A stretch of DNA of 64,000 bases from Neobacillus massiliamazoniensis. GTDB taxonomy: Bacteria > Bacillota > Bacilli > Bacillales > Cytobacillaceae. Under the pieces are notes generated by a model. That model did no database searches. It had not been told where the DNA came from and saw only the letters and a list, made by a program, of their open reading frames with translations. The stretch covers positions 806,001 to 870,000 of the forward strand of contig NZ_CVRB01000002.1 of the NCBI RefSeq assembly GCF_001048695.1, written 5' to 3'. Position numbers and translations under genes: made by a program. Below are positions 53,173 through 62,719 of this stretch, one piece after another; within the stretch, counting starts at the first letter, position 1; each line of letters opens with the position of its first letter.

Positions 53173-55359
53173 ATGGCAAAAATTTTGTACAAAGTCGGAA
53201 GATGGTGTGCTCAAAATCGAGGAAAGGTATTATTTGGTTGGATGGCAGTTTTGATCGCAACGCTTACAATTGCCATCGTGATGAAGCCAAATTTTATTAA
53301 TGCTCTAACAATTCCAGGCATCCCAGCTGAAAAAGCATCAGACGTTATCAAAAAAGAATTTTCATCTGGCGGAGATGCAGGTAGCATACGGGTTGTGTTT
53401 TATGCTAAAAATGGGGATTTAACAACACCGACCAATCAAAAAGTGATTTCAGACACACTTTCAAACGTACAAAAGGATACTAATATTGCTAGTGTCATGA
53501 ATCCTTATCAAATGAAAACGATTAGTCGAACAAAAGACATTGCATTTGCTGACGTTAATTATAAGGTTGATAAAACAAAAGTATCTGAGAAATCTCTTGA
53601 TCACTTAAAAGAAAGTATAAAGATTTCTAAAAAAGCTGGTATTCAAACAGAATTGACTGGAAACGTAGAAAAACTTTCACCAATTGAAAGGGGGGGAAGC
53701 TCTGAAGCAATTGGTATTGTGGTAGCTTTCTTCATCATTGTTTTTACTTTTGGTTCTTTGGTTGTTGCTGGGTTGCCGATTTTGACAGCTATTTCGGGTT
53801 TAGGAATTAGTATAGGGCTTATCTTGATTGGCACAAATTTTGTAGACATGCAAAGTATTTCGATGACACTTGCTATCATGATTGGGCTTGCTGTCGGAAT
53901 TGACTACGCCTTATTTATCATTGCAAGACACAGACAACAACTGAGAGATAGGATGGAAGTTACCCAATCGATTGCCAAAGCGGTTGGCACGTCAGGAAGC
54001 GCGGTTGTATTTGCTGGCTTGACGGTTATTATTGCACTAAGTGGATTGTGTTTAGTCGGGATACCATTTCTAACAGCTATGAGTATTACTTCAGCAATAA
54101 GCGTTCTATTCGCTGTTCTAGTCAGCATAACTTTAATGCCAGCTATTTTTGCGCTAGTAGGAAATCGTATAAATCCGCTTCGTAAAAAATCCAAAGATTT
54201 TAGGAAGTCAGATAGCGCAGAGAGTAATTTTTGGGGGAGAATAGTCACACGTTACCCTGTTTTAATTGCCATTGTGTGTTTACTTGTTGCCATCACTGTG
54301 AGCATCCCAGCATTCAATTTGAAATTGGGTATTGCTGACAATGGAATGAAAGATACAAGTGATACACAACGTAGGGCATATGACCTTTTGACAAAAGGTT
54401 TTGGAGAAGGGTTTAATAGTCAACTAGTTGTTGTACTAGATGCAACGAAAGTGTCAGGAGATAAACAAGCTGCTCTCCAAAAAGTTGCAAGTGGACTCGG
54501 GAAAAATGATGAGGTAGCATTTGCTACACCAATTATGCCAAATAAATCAGGTGACTATGCTTTGATGCAACTGACACCTAAGCATGGCCCAAATGACGAT
54601 AAAACAAAAAAATTAGTTGATAACATTCATCATAAAGCAAAGTCTATTATGAAAACCGATAAAGTCAATGTAATGATTACAGGTGTAACAGCCATGAACA
54701 TTGATATTTCAGAGAAATTATCGGAGGCTCTCCCTATCTTTGTATCTTTCATTGTGATTTTTGCTTTGATTCTATTAACAATTGTTTTCCGTTCGATTTT
54801 TGTTCCGCTCAAGGCGGTTTTAGGTTTCTTGCTAACGATTGCTTCCACACTTGGATTTGGTGTTTTTGTTTTCCAAGAAGGTCACTTGAAAGATTTTTTC
54901 GGTATTACGAAAGAAGGACCAATCTTAGCATTTCTACCAATTTTCTTGATTGGCATTCTATTTGGTTTAGCGATGGACTATGAAGTCTTTTTGGTAAGCC
55001 ATATTCGAGAAGAATACATGCATACAAAAGATGCGGAAAAATCTATTTTAGGCGGAATGAAACATAGTGGGAAGGTTATAACAGCAGCAGGTTTGATCAT
55101 GATTTCGGTGTTTGCGAGCTTTGCTTTCACTAAAGATGTGATGGTTAAGTCGATGGGGCTATCACTTGCGTTTGGTGTTGCTTTTGACGCATTTATAGTG
55201 AGAATGACGCTTGTTCCTGCTGTTATGAAATTATTCGGAGACAAAGTTTGGTATCTACCAAAATGGTTAGATAAAATCATTCCGAATGTTGATATTGAAG
55301 GTAGTACTTTGAATGATTTAGAAGATGAAAAAGATGAGAAACTGAGTCGTTCTATCTGA
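53173..55359 (+). CDS. MMPL-family exporter
   Basis: 728-aa RND-superfamily MMPL transporter. Two halves each have a first helix, an outer domain and a helix bundle; ISMTLAIMIGLAVGIDYALFIIARHRQ (helices 4-5, half 1) and FGLAMDYEVFLVSHIREEY (half 2) hold the conserved acidic relay. ATG 53173 follows GGAGG. Gram-positive members export lipids, siderophores or toxic amphiphiles. The divergent TetR gene suggests inducible export of a lipophilic compound. A terminator at 55393 ends the unit. Confidence 0.9.
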   Translation: MAKILYKVGRWCAQNRGKVLFGWMAVLIATLTIAIVMKPNFINALTIPGIPAEKASDVIKKEFSSGGDAGSIRVVFYAKNGDLTTPTNQKVISDTLSNVQKDTNIASVMNPYQMKTISRTKDIAFADVNYKVDKTKVSEKSLDHLKESIKISKKAGIQTELTGNVEKLSPIERGGSSEAIGIVVAFFIIVFTFGSLVVAGLPILTAISGLGISIGLILIGTNFVDMQSISMTLAIMIGLAVGIDYALFIIARHRQQLRDRMEVTQSIAKAVGTSGSAVVFAGLTVIIALSGLCLVGIPFLTAMSITSAISVLFAVLVSITLMPAIFALVGNRINPLRKKSKDFRKSDSAESNFWGRIVTRYPVLIAIVCLLVAITVSIPAFNLKLGIADNGMKDTSDTQRRAYDLLTKGFGEGFNSQLVVVLDATKVSGDKQAALQKVASGLGKNDEVAFATPIMPNKSGDYALMQLTPKHGPNDDKTKKLVDNIHHKAKSIMKTDKVNVMITGVTAMNIDISEKLSEALPIFVSFIVIFALILLTIVFRSIFVPLKAVLGFLLTIASTLGFGVFVFQEGHLKDFFGITKEGPILAFLPIFLIGILFGLAMDYEVFLVSHIREEYMHTKDAEKSILGGMKHSGKVITAAGLIMISVFASFAFTKDVMVKSMGLSLAFGVAFDAFIVRMTLVPAVMKLFGDKVWYLPKWLDKIIPNVDIEGSTLNDLEDEKDEKLSRSI

Positions 55360-55392
55360 AAAAGCAAATATACTATGGGGTAGAAAACCCAA

Positions 55393-55431
55393 AAATACGA
55401 TAAGAGAGAAGCCTCTTATCGTATTTTTTTT
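55393..55431 (+). terminator. Terminator after MMPL gene
   Basis: AATACGATAAGAG / CTCTTATCGTATT perfect stem with T7. Confidence 0.92.
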
Positions 55432-55510
55432 GACTCTTAATCAATACACCAAGTAAATCCAATTAAAACTAAGATTCCATTATTTTGAGTTGATTTTTTG
55501 CTATATATAA

Positions 55511-55666
55511 AGCTCATTGTTGATTTTGACACTATGTTGATTGGAGCGGAAGGCGCTCGACTCCTGCGGGAGTACGGGGCAGGGGAGACCCCGCAGGCGC
55601 TAAAGCGCCGAGGAGGCTCCCCGGACCGCCACTAGAGCGGAAATCAACAGACATGTTTAACAGAAC
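55511..55666 (+). mobile_element. MITE-like element, short form, copy G
   Basis: Relative of copies A-F: ACTATGTTGATTGGAGCGGA on the left, GGAAATCAACAGACATG on the right and the GC-rich CAGGCGCTAAAGCGCCG centre. Terminal repeats are degraded (AAAGCTC / TTTAACAGAAC) and no flanking duplication is seen. Confidence 0.75.
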
Positions 55667-55791
55667 AAATTTTTTTTAACAGTCATAATAGTAATATTTA
55701 GTTCATTATCCGTTCATAATCCGTACTTACAATAAAGACATACAAAGGGAATGAGCAAAAAAGCTCACCTTAATCGTAAGGAGGAATAATG

Positions 55792-56160
55792 ATGTTACCA
55801 TTTGCCATAATATTTATTTCATTAGCACTTGTTTTTTATACAATTGGAGTCTGGAGTGAGAAAGTCCAAGGGGTATTAAAGAATTGGCACGTTACCATCT
55901 TTTGGCTTGGATTAGTATGTGATACAACCGGAACAACGATTATGGGGAAAATTGCACAGGGAGGCTTTTTATTTAGTTTTCATGGAATAACAGGCTTACT
56001 AGCCATTTTATTAATGCTATTCCATGTCATTTGGGCAACAATAGTTTTAATGAGAAAAGACAAAGAAATGATACAGAAATTCCACAAATTTAGTATTCTT
56101 GTTTGGGTCATTTGGCTGATTCCATATATTTCTGGACTAATTTATGGAATGACAAGATAA
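55792..56160 (+). CDS. HsmA-family small membrane protein
   Basis: 122-aa protein with four helices, of the TIGR03987/HsmA type (FHGITGLLAILLMLFHVIWA and FHKFSILVWVIWLIPYISG). Several conserved His residues (about 29, 65, 79, 98) hint at heme or metal binding, which is inference. AAGGAGG lies upstream of paired ATGs at 55789 and 55792. Function unknown. It has its own terminator and is not in the cyd operon. Confidence 0.78.
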   Translation: MLPFAIIFISLALVFYTIGVWSEKVQGVLKNWHVTIFWLGLVCDTTGTTIMGKIAQGGFLFSFHGITGLLAILLMLFHVIWATIVLMRKDKEMIQKFHKFSILVWVIWLIPYISGLIYGMTR

Positions 56161-56566
56161 TGTAACTAAAATTACAGAAATTTTGAATAATAGGATAAAA
56201 GAACCAAAACGCTTTCACAAAAAAATAGGTGAAGGCGTTTTGGTTTTTTTATCATCTGATACTATTTTCCCTGGCGGCGCTAATAAGTAGGAACAACCAA
56301 GTGACATTAGTTGCTAAGATATTAAAAAAATTAATAAAATGGTCATAAATTTGTCATAAATCTAAATCAATAAACGGTGATTATTTGTTAGTATAATAAG
56401 TGTATTTATAATAATTATAAAAAAGAAAATAACGGTTATGGTTTGGTAATGCATCTAAGAGTCAGCTCATAAGGATTGTGGTTTAACGAAAGGCACGATA
56501 GTTTGTGAAGAAATGAGCATGAAATCTACATCAGTCGTGTAAAAAAAGACTTAGGAGGCAATGATA
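56161..56566 (+). other. Regulatory gap before cydA
   Basis: After the terminator at 56203 there are ~310 bp without a gene, AT-rich, ending in the AGGAGG of cydA. A redox-responsive promoter is expected here (cyd operons are Rex/ResD controlled in Bacillus), but no complete Rex box could be pointed to; TTTGTGAAGAAATGAG at 56502 is at best a half site. Confidence 0.4.
56203..56250 (+). terminator. Terminator after hsmA-like gene
   Basis: CCAAAACGCTTTCAC / GTGAAGGCGTTTTGG with one wobble pair, then T7. Confidence 0.88.
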
Positions 56567-57973
56567 ATGGATCAAGTTTTGTTGGCCAGACTTCAGTTTG
56601 GGGTAACAACTGTTTACCACTTTTTCTTCGTTCCACTAACAATCGGGTTAGTTTTTATGGTTGCAATTATGCAAACCATGTATGTGATGAAGAAGAATGA
56701 GGTCTACAAAAAGATGGCGAAATTTTGGGGCCATTTGTTTTTGATTAACTTTGCTGTTGGGGTTGTTACGGGAATTATTCAAGAATTCCAATTTGGCATG
56801 AACTGGTCAAATTATTCAAGATTTGTTGGCGATGTTTTTGGCGCTCCACTAGCAATTGAAGCCCTACTTGCCTTTTTCATGGAATCCACCTTTATTGGAC
56901 TTTGGATTTTTGGGTGGGACCGTCTATCGAAGAAAGTGCATCTAGCATGTATTTGGCTTGTTTCGATCGGAACAATTCTTTCCGGACTTTGGATCTTAAC
57001 CGCTAATGCATTTATGCAAGTTCCAGTTGGGTATGCATTGAAAAATGGCAGAGCAGAGATGGTAGACTTTTTTGCCCTTCTTAAAAATGGCCAACTTTGG
57101 GTAGAGTTTCCACATGTGATGACAGGTGCTTTGTGTACGGGAGCCTTTTTCGTAGCAGGAATTAGTGCCTATAATTTGTTAAAGAAAAGACATGTTGACT
57201 TTTATAAAAAGTCGATGAATCTAGCCTTAATCATTGGTTTGATTGGCAGTTTAGGTGCGGCATTAAGCGGTCACGATCAAGCACAATATCTTGTTAAAAC
57301 CCAGCCGATGAAAATGGCTGCTGCAGAGGGAATTTGGCACGATACGCCAGATCCAGCACCTTGGTCAGTTTTCGCCATTATTGATACACAAAACAAAGAA
57401 AACAAGTTTGAAATCAACATTCCATATGCACTTAGCTTTTTATCTTATTCCAAATTTGAGGGAAGCCTAAAAGGAATGGATACCCTTCAAAAAGAGTATT
57501 CGCAGAAATATGATGCAACAGTAGGAAAAGGCACGAACTATATTCCACCGGTTAAAACGACGTACTGGAGTTTCCGTTTAATGGTGGGCTTTGGAACGCT
57601 AATGATTTTACTATCGATGATTGGATTATTCCTTTGGAAGAAAGGTAGACTGGAACAGTGCGGATGGTTCTTGAAGATTTTACTTCCTGCGATCTCCTTT
57701 CCGTTCTTAGCGAATACGTTTGGATGGATCATGACAGAAATAGGGCGGCAGCCGTGGACCGTATTTGGTCTTATGACAACAGCTGATTCTGTTTCACCAA
57801 ATGTGTCTGCAGGAACTATTTTGTTCTCCATCATCATGTATGCATTAATTTTTACGATCTTAGCAACTGTTATGGTTTATTTAATGGTTCGTGAAATTAA
57901 AAAAGGTCCTGGCGTACATCAAGATATTGATTCGACTCGTACAGTGGATCCATTTGCAAAGGTAGGTGTTTAG
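56567..57973 (+). CDS. cydA: Cytochrome bd ubiquinol oxidase subunit I
   Basis: 468-aa quinol oxidase subunit binding hemes b558, b595 and d. LARLQFGVTTVYHFFFVPLT carries the heme b595/d-region His near residue 18. GALCTGAFFVAGISAY (with preceding His in EFPHVMTG) and the short Q-loop typical of Firmicutes are visible; EIGRQPW follows. The ATG at 56567 is 8 nt after AGGAGG, whereas the ATG at 56561 is too close. First gene of cydABDC, for low-oxygen respiration. Confidence 0.95.
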   Translation: MDQVLLARLQFGVTTVYHFFFVPLTIGLVFMVAIMQTMYVMKKNEVYKKMAKFWGHLFLINFAVGVVTGIIQEFQFGMNWSNYSRFVGDVFGAPLAIEALLAFFMESTFIGLWIFGWDRLSKKVHLACIWLVSIGTILSGLWILTANAFMQVPVGYALKNGRAEMVDFFALLKNGQLWVEFPHVMTGALCTGAFFVAGISAYNLLKKRHVDFYKKSMNLALIIGLIGSLGAALSGHDQAQYLVKTQPMKMAAAEGIWHDTPDPAPWSVFAIIDTQNKENKFEINIPYALSFLSYSKFEGSLKGMDTLQKEYSQKYDATVGKGTNYIPPVKTTYWSFRLMVGFGTLMILLSMIGLFLWKKGRLEQCGWFLKILLPAISFPFLANTFGWIMTEIGRQPWTVFGLMTTADSVSPNVSAGTILFSIIMYALIFTILATVMVYLMVREIKKGPGVHQDIDSTRTVDPFAKVGV

Positions 57974-57974
57974 G

Positions 57975-58988
57975 ATGGAATTGAGTGAATTATGGTTTGT
58001 CTTAATCGCCGTTGTATTTATCGGTTTCTTCTTTCTTGAAGGATTTGATTTTGGTGTAGGTATGTCGACACGTTTTTTGGCCCGCAATCAAGGTGAACGT
58101 TCCATTATGGTCAATACGATTGGGCCCTTCTGGGATGCCAATGAAGTTTGGCTCTTAACGGGAGGAGGAGCAATTTTTGCTGCTTTCCCAAATTGGTATG
58201 CAACAATGTTTAGTGGATACTATATCCCGCTGTTAGCTGTCCTGCTTTGTTTAATTGGCCGCGGTGTTTCCTTTGAATTCCGCAGCAAAGTTCCTAATTC
58301 TCGCTGGACAAATGTTTGGGATTGGACGATTTTCTTTGGCAGCTTATTACCGCCATTCTTACTAGGTGTTTTATTTACGAGCATGCTTAAAGGAATGCCA
58401 ATTGATAAAGATATGAACATGACAGCTGGATTTACGGATTTTATTAATGTCTATTCCTTATGGGGTGGATTAACGGTAACATTATTAAGCTTTTTACACG
58501 GTTTAAACTTTCTGACTATGAAAACAGATGGCGATCTTAGAAAACGTTCCGCAGCATTAGCTAGAAAAGTAGCCTTAGCCGTGCTAGGAGCACTCGTTAT
58601 CTTTGTAGGGTTATCATGGACTAATACGGATATTTTTAAAGTGCGTTTTGTTCCAGAATTGATTCTTGTAGCATTGATTGTAGTCGTATATGTATTGTCC
58701 TACACTTTTATATCCCAAAAACGTGAAGGTCTAGCCTTTACAATGTCTGGTCTCGGTTTAGCGTTTACGGTTTCTGCGATTTTTGTTGGACTATTTCCGA
58801 GGGTCATGATCAGTTCTATCAATAAAGCATTTGATTTAACCGTATACAACGCCTCAAGCGGTGCATACTCTTTAAAAGTCATGACGATTGTGGCCCTAAC
58901 GATTCTACCATTTGTATTAGGGTATACGATCTGGAGTTATTATATCTTCAGAAAAAGAGTAACTGACAAGGAGCATTTAACTTACTGA
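57975..58988 (+). CDS. cydB: Cytochrome bd ubiquinol oxidase subunit II
   Basis: 337-aa partner subunit with nine helices. FFLEGFDFGVGM near the N terminus and NTIGPFWDANEVWLLTGGGAIFAAFP (here split by the usual loop) are the family signatures. The ATG is one base after the cydA stop, and its own stop overlaps the cydD ATG. Confidence 0.95.
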   Translation: MELSELWFVLIAVVFIGFFFLEGFDFGVGMSTRFLARNQGERSIMVNTIGPFWDANEVWLLTGGGAIFAAFPNWYATMFSGYYIPLLAVLLCLIGRGVSFEFRSKVPNSRWTNVWDWTIFFGSLLPPFLLGVLFTSMLKGMPIDKDMNMTAGFTDFINVYSLWGGLTVTLLSFLHGLNFLTMKTDGDLRKRSAALARKVALAVLGALVIFVGLSWTNTDIFKVRFVPELILVALIVVVYVLSYTFISQKREGLAFTMSGLGLAFTVSAIFVGLFPRVMISSINKAFDLTVYNASSGAYSLKVMTIVALTILPFVLGYTIWSYYIFRKRVTDKEHLTY

Positions 58989-60703
58989 TGGATAAATCAT
59001 TGTTCACTTACAGGGGAATAAAGCCGGTCCTAGTCGGTTTAACATTCATAACTGTTATTCAAAGTATAATGATTATTATTCAGGCCTATTTTTTAGCAGA
59101 TTCAATCTCCTCCCTTTTCGGAGGAGATTTGTTTCATAATGTCATAAAAAAATTAGTCTTTTTCTTTTTAGCTCTCGTTTTCCGTCAAGTGCTAGTCTTT
59201 ATGAAAAAAAAGATTGCCTATCGTTTCGCTACAGATACGAGTGTACATGTAAGGGAGTCTGTTTTAAAAAAGTTATTCCAACTCGGTCCCAGGTGGATTA
59301 AAAAGGAAGGCTCCGGACAGACGGTTACGTTAATCATGGAAGGGACAATCAAATTTCAACGCTATTTGGAACTTTTTTTACCTAAATTAGTGAACATTGC
59401 CATTATCCCAGGGGCGGTCTGTCTTTTCGTTTTTTTTGAAAATATACGTTCAGCCGTTATTTTAATCGTAGCTGTGCCTATTTTGATGATATTTATGATT
59501 CTTCTGGGATTGGCTGCAAGAGACAAAGCAAATCGCCAGTATGAATCCTATCAAATGCTGTCTAACCATTTTGTCGATTCTTTAAGAGGGCTTGATACTC
59601 TTAGATATTTAGGCCTTAGCCGCAAGCACATTGAAGCCATTCGTTTTGTAAGTGAACGCTATCGAAAGGCAACGATGGCCACGTTACGCATCGCTTTTTT
59701 ATCAACGTTTGCGCTCGATTTTTTCACGATGCTTTCCGTTGCAATGGTAGCTGTTTTTCTTGGTATAGGTTTAATAAACGGGACAATGGAACTAAAAACT
59801 GCCTTAACCATTCTTATTCTCGCACCTGAATATTTTTTGCCGATTCGGGAAGTGGGAGCAGATTATCATGCGACCCTAGACGGAAAAGATGCCGGAAAAA
59901 AATTTCAGGAAATCCTTCAAATTGAAGTAACGCAAAAACAGGGAACGTTTCCTGCCTTACAATCCGAACCTAACATCTCGGTAAAAGATTTGAGTATACA
60001 GTTTGCTGAAAACAATCAAAATGGATTGGAACATATTAATTTTTCCATTTCAGGAATGAAGAAAATTGGGATCATTGGGGCTAGCGGTGCTGGTAAATCA
60101 ACTTTAGTTGATGTATTAAGTGGATTTTTAGCTCCTACTGAAGGTGAATTTCTAATCAATGGTGAAAAATTCGAGACTCTGTCACAGGAGGAATGGCAAA
60201 AGCAGCTGACGTATATCCCGCAGCATCCTTATATTTTTTCCGATACTGTTTTTAACAATATTCGTTTTTATCAACCAACTGCAACGGATAAAGAAGTAGA
60301 GGCCGCAGCAATGGCAGCGGGATTAACGGAGGTTATTCATGAATTGCCGGATGGTTATCGTACCCTAGTTGGTGAAGGGGGGCGTAACCTTAGTGGTGGA
60401 CAGGAGCAGCGAATGGCCCTTGCACGTGCATTTTTAGGAAACCGTCCGATTTTATTACTAGATGAACCTACAGCCCATTTGGATATTGAAACTGAGTATG
60501 AATTAAAAGAGGCAATGCTTCAATTGTTTAACGGAAAATTGGTTTTCTTTGCAACACATCGATTGCATTGGATGTTGGAAATGGATCAAATATTGGTTTT
60601 AGATCATGGAAAGTTAGTGGAAACTGGTACACATGAACAATTAATGGCACTGCAAGGTTTTTATTATCGACTTTTCCATAGCCAAGTGGAGGGACTCTCA
60701 TGA
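58988..60703 (+). CDS. cydD: Heterodimeric ABC exporter subunit CydD (first ABC gene)
   Basis: 571-aa half-transporter required for assembly of cytochrome bd, exporting thiols or heme-related compounds. Six N-terminal helices (to about 300) precede an ABC domain with Walker A GASGAGKST (about 364-372), signature LSGGQEQR and Walker B ILLLDEPTA, plus the switch His in ATHR. It overlaps cydB (TGATG) and cydC (ATGA). B. subtilis calls this gene cydC; the name here follows the E. coli scheme. Confidence 0.92.
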   Translation: MDKSLFTYRGIKPVLVGLTFITVIQSIMIIIQAYFLADSISSLFGGDLFHNVIKKLVFFFLALVFRQVLVFMKKKIAYRFATDTSVHVRESVLKKLFQLGPRWIKKEGSGQTVTLIMEGTIKFQRYLELFLPKLVNIAIIPGAVCLFVFFENIRSAVILIVAVPILMIFMILLGLAARDKANRQYESYQMLSNHFVDSLRGLDTLRYLGLSRKHIEAIRFVSERYRKATMATLRIAFLSTFALDFFTMLSVAMVAVFLGIGLINGTMELKTALTILILAPEYFLPIREVGADYHATLDGKDAGKKFQEILQIEVTQKQGTFPALQSEPNISVKDLSIQFAENNQNGLEHINFSISGMKKIGIIGASGAGKSTLVDVLSGFLAPTEGEFLINGEKFETLSQEEWQKQLTYIPQHPYIFSDTVFNNIRFYQPTATDKEVEAAAMAAGLTEVIHELPDGYRTLVGEGGRNLSGGQEQRMALARAFLGNRPILLLDEPTAHLDIETEYELKEAMLQLFNGKLVFFATHRLHWMLEMDQILVLDHGKLVETGTHEQLMALQGFYYRLFHSQVEGLS

Positions 60704-62427
60704 AGAAGGATAACTGGATCTTCCCTTATCTACGGCATTATCGTCGTTTATTTTTGCTCGCCATTTTTCTTGGGGTACTGACAATTCTTTTTGGCGGAGG
60801 TTTGATGTTTACTTCCGGTTACTTAATTTCTAAAGCGTCAACGCGCCCAGAATCGATTTTAATGGTGTATGTGCCGATTGTTGGTGTTCGTACCTTCGGA
60901 ATAGGTAGATCGGTATTAAGCTATATTGAACGATTGACAGGTCATCAATTTATTTTAAAAATCCTTTCTGACATGCGTATTCGCTTATATAAAGTAATCG
61001 AACCTCAAGCCGTTTTTCTAAGATCGCGTTTTTTAACGGGTGATCTTCTCGGTGTTCTTGCGGATGATATCGAGCATTTACAGGATTTTTACTTAAAAAC
61101 CTTATTACCGTCTATTGTTTCACTTGTTGTTTATACCGTCATCATTATTTGTGCAGGTATTTTCTCCATCCCATTTGCCATTCTTTTAGCTGTCTTCGTC
61201 GGCTTGCTTATTTTTGTCGGACCGATTCTTTCCTTTATTTATATGAGAGTGAAAAATGAACAGATAAAAAAAGGGAGGAATCAACTTTATCAGCAGTTTA
61301 CCGATGCTGTTTTTGGAATTAGCGATTGGCTCTTTAGCGGCAGATACTTAGACTTTATTCAGCGCTATGAACAGCAACAACACGAGTTACTGCAGCTTGA
61401 GACGAAGAAACGATCCTTTGTGAATTGGCGGGACGTCATTCAACAAATGGTGCTCGGCATCACTGTAATTCTTGTGATTTATTGGGCCAATGGCATGACC
61501 CTAGACGGGAAAATTCCGGGAACTTTTATTGCGGCGTTTGGGCTCGTTATGATGTCTTTATTGGAAGCGTTTCTCCCAATATCAGAGGCTGTCAGCAATG
61601 CTTCCACTTATCAAGATTCGATCAAGCGACTTGAAAGGATCGAGACGGAAGATGGATCAAAGTGGATAGAAGAAGAGAGCCATGACCAAACTGAGATTTC
61701 AGAAGTAGCGATTGAATTAAAACGTGTTTCATTCGAATATCAATCAGCACCGCCATTATTAAACGATTTCGGCTTAAAAGTAGCCCCAGGTGAAAAAATG
61801 GCTATTCTTGGGCCAAGCGGCGCCGGAAAATCGACTTTGTTGAAATTGATCCAAGGGGCATTTGCGCCAACAAGCGGAGAAGTTCTTTTAAATGGAAGCA
61901 AGGCGCATGAGACACCATTATCGATACCAAAAATGATGGCGGTATTAAATCAAAAAGCCTATTTATTTAATACATCTGTTCTCAATAACATTAGGTTGGG
62001 AAATCCAGAAGCAACCGATGAAGAAGTATATGAAGCAGCAGAACAAGTCGGACTCCATCAAATGGTGAAAGGGCTGCCGAACGGGTATGACACGATTATG
62101 CACGAAACAGGACAGCGCTTTTCGGGAGGAGAACGGCAAAGGATTGCTCTTGCTCGGATTCTTTTGCAAAAAACACCAGTGGTGATAATGGATGAACCGA
62201 CAGTGGGGCTTGATCCTATTACAGAAAAGAAATTGTTAATGACCATTTTTGATACGCTAAAAGGGAAGACCATTATTTGGGTAACGCACCATTTAGCGGG
62301 TATGGAGAAGATGGACCGGATTCTGTTCATGGACAAAGGCAAAATAACAATGGCTGGCAGTCATCAACAATTACTAGAAAACGAAGAGAGATATCGGCGT
62401 CTATATTCAATGGATCATCCACAATAA
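60700..62427 (+). CDS. cydC: Heterodimeric ABC exporter subunit CydC (second ABC gene)
   Basis: 575-aa partner half-transporter. The transmembrane part runs to about 315, and the ABC domain shows Walker A GPSGAGKST (about 369-377), signature FSGGERQR, Walker B VVIMDEPTVG and the switch His in VTHHL. It overlaps the preceding gene by 4 bp, so the two halves are co-translated. Confidence 0.92.
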   Translation: MKKDNWIFPYLRHYRRLFLLAIFLGVLTILFGGGLMFTSGYLISKASTRPESILMVYVPIVGVRTFGIGRSVLSYIERLTGHQFILKILSDMRIRLYKVIEPQAVFLRSRFLTGDLLGVLADDIEHLQDFYLKTLLPSIVSLVVYTVIIICAGIFSIPFAILLAVFVGLLIFVGPILSFIYMRVKNEQIKKGRNQLYQQFTDAVFGISDWLFSGRYLDFIQRYEQQQHELLQLETKKRSFVNWRDVIQQMVLGITVILVIYWANGMTLDGKIPGTFIAAFGLVMMSLLEAFLPISEAVSNASTYQDSIKRLERIETEDGSKWIEEESHDQTEISEVAIELKRVSFEYQSAPPLLNDFGLKVAPGEKMAILGPSGAGKSTLLKLIQGAFAPTSGEVLLNGSKAHETPLSIPKMMAVLNQKAYLFNTSVLNNIRLGNPEATDEEVYEAAEQVGLHQMVKGLPNGYDTIMHETGQRFSGGERQRIALARILLQKTPVVIMDEPTVGLDPITEKKLLMTIFDTLKGKTIIWVTHHLAGMEKMDRILFMDKGKITMAGSHQQLLENEERYRRLYSMDHPQ

Positions 62428-62448
62428 TGAATAAATGATATAAAGACC

Positions 62449-62490
62449 TTCAACTTCCCTATGATTCACTTATAGGGAGGTTTTTTTATT
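62449..62490 (+). terminator. Terminator of cydABDC
   Basis: ACTTCCCTAT / ATAGGGAGGT (one wobble) followed by T7. Confidence 0.85.
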
Positions 62491-62496
62491 TTTTAG

Positions 62497-62578
62497 GATG
62501 TTAAAGCTCATTGTTCACTATGTTGATTGGAGCGGAAAGCGAGCGCCAGGAGCGGAAATCAACAGGTAAGTTTAACAG
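62497..62578 (+). mobile_element. Short MITE-like remnant, copy H
   Basis: About 82 bp: GATGTTAAAGCTC left edge, CACTATGTTGATTGGAGCGG and GGAAATCAACAGGTAAG sub-terminal blocks, and GTTTAACAGAT right edge. The GC-rich core is reduced to GCGAGCGCC. Confidence 0.7.
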
Positions 62579-62719
62579 ATTTTTCAAAAAAATGAATAAA
62601 AATAGCCCGGTTGAGTCATAGGAAAAATTTGTGAATTCGTTTACGTTTTTATAGTAAGACAGCGCAATCCCTTGGACTACTTTATGGATACATATTGCTT
62701 AGGAAGGAAATTCGTTTGA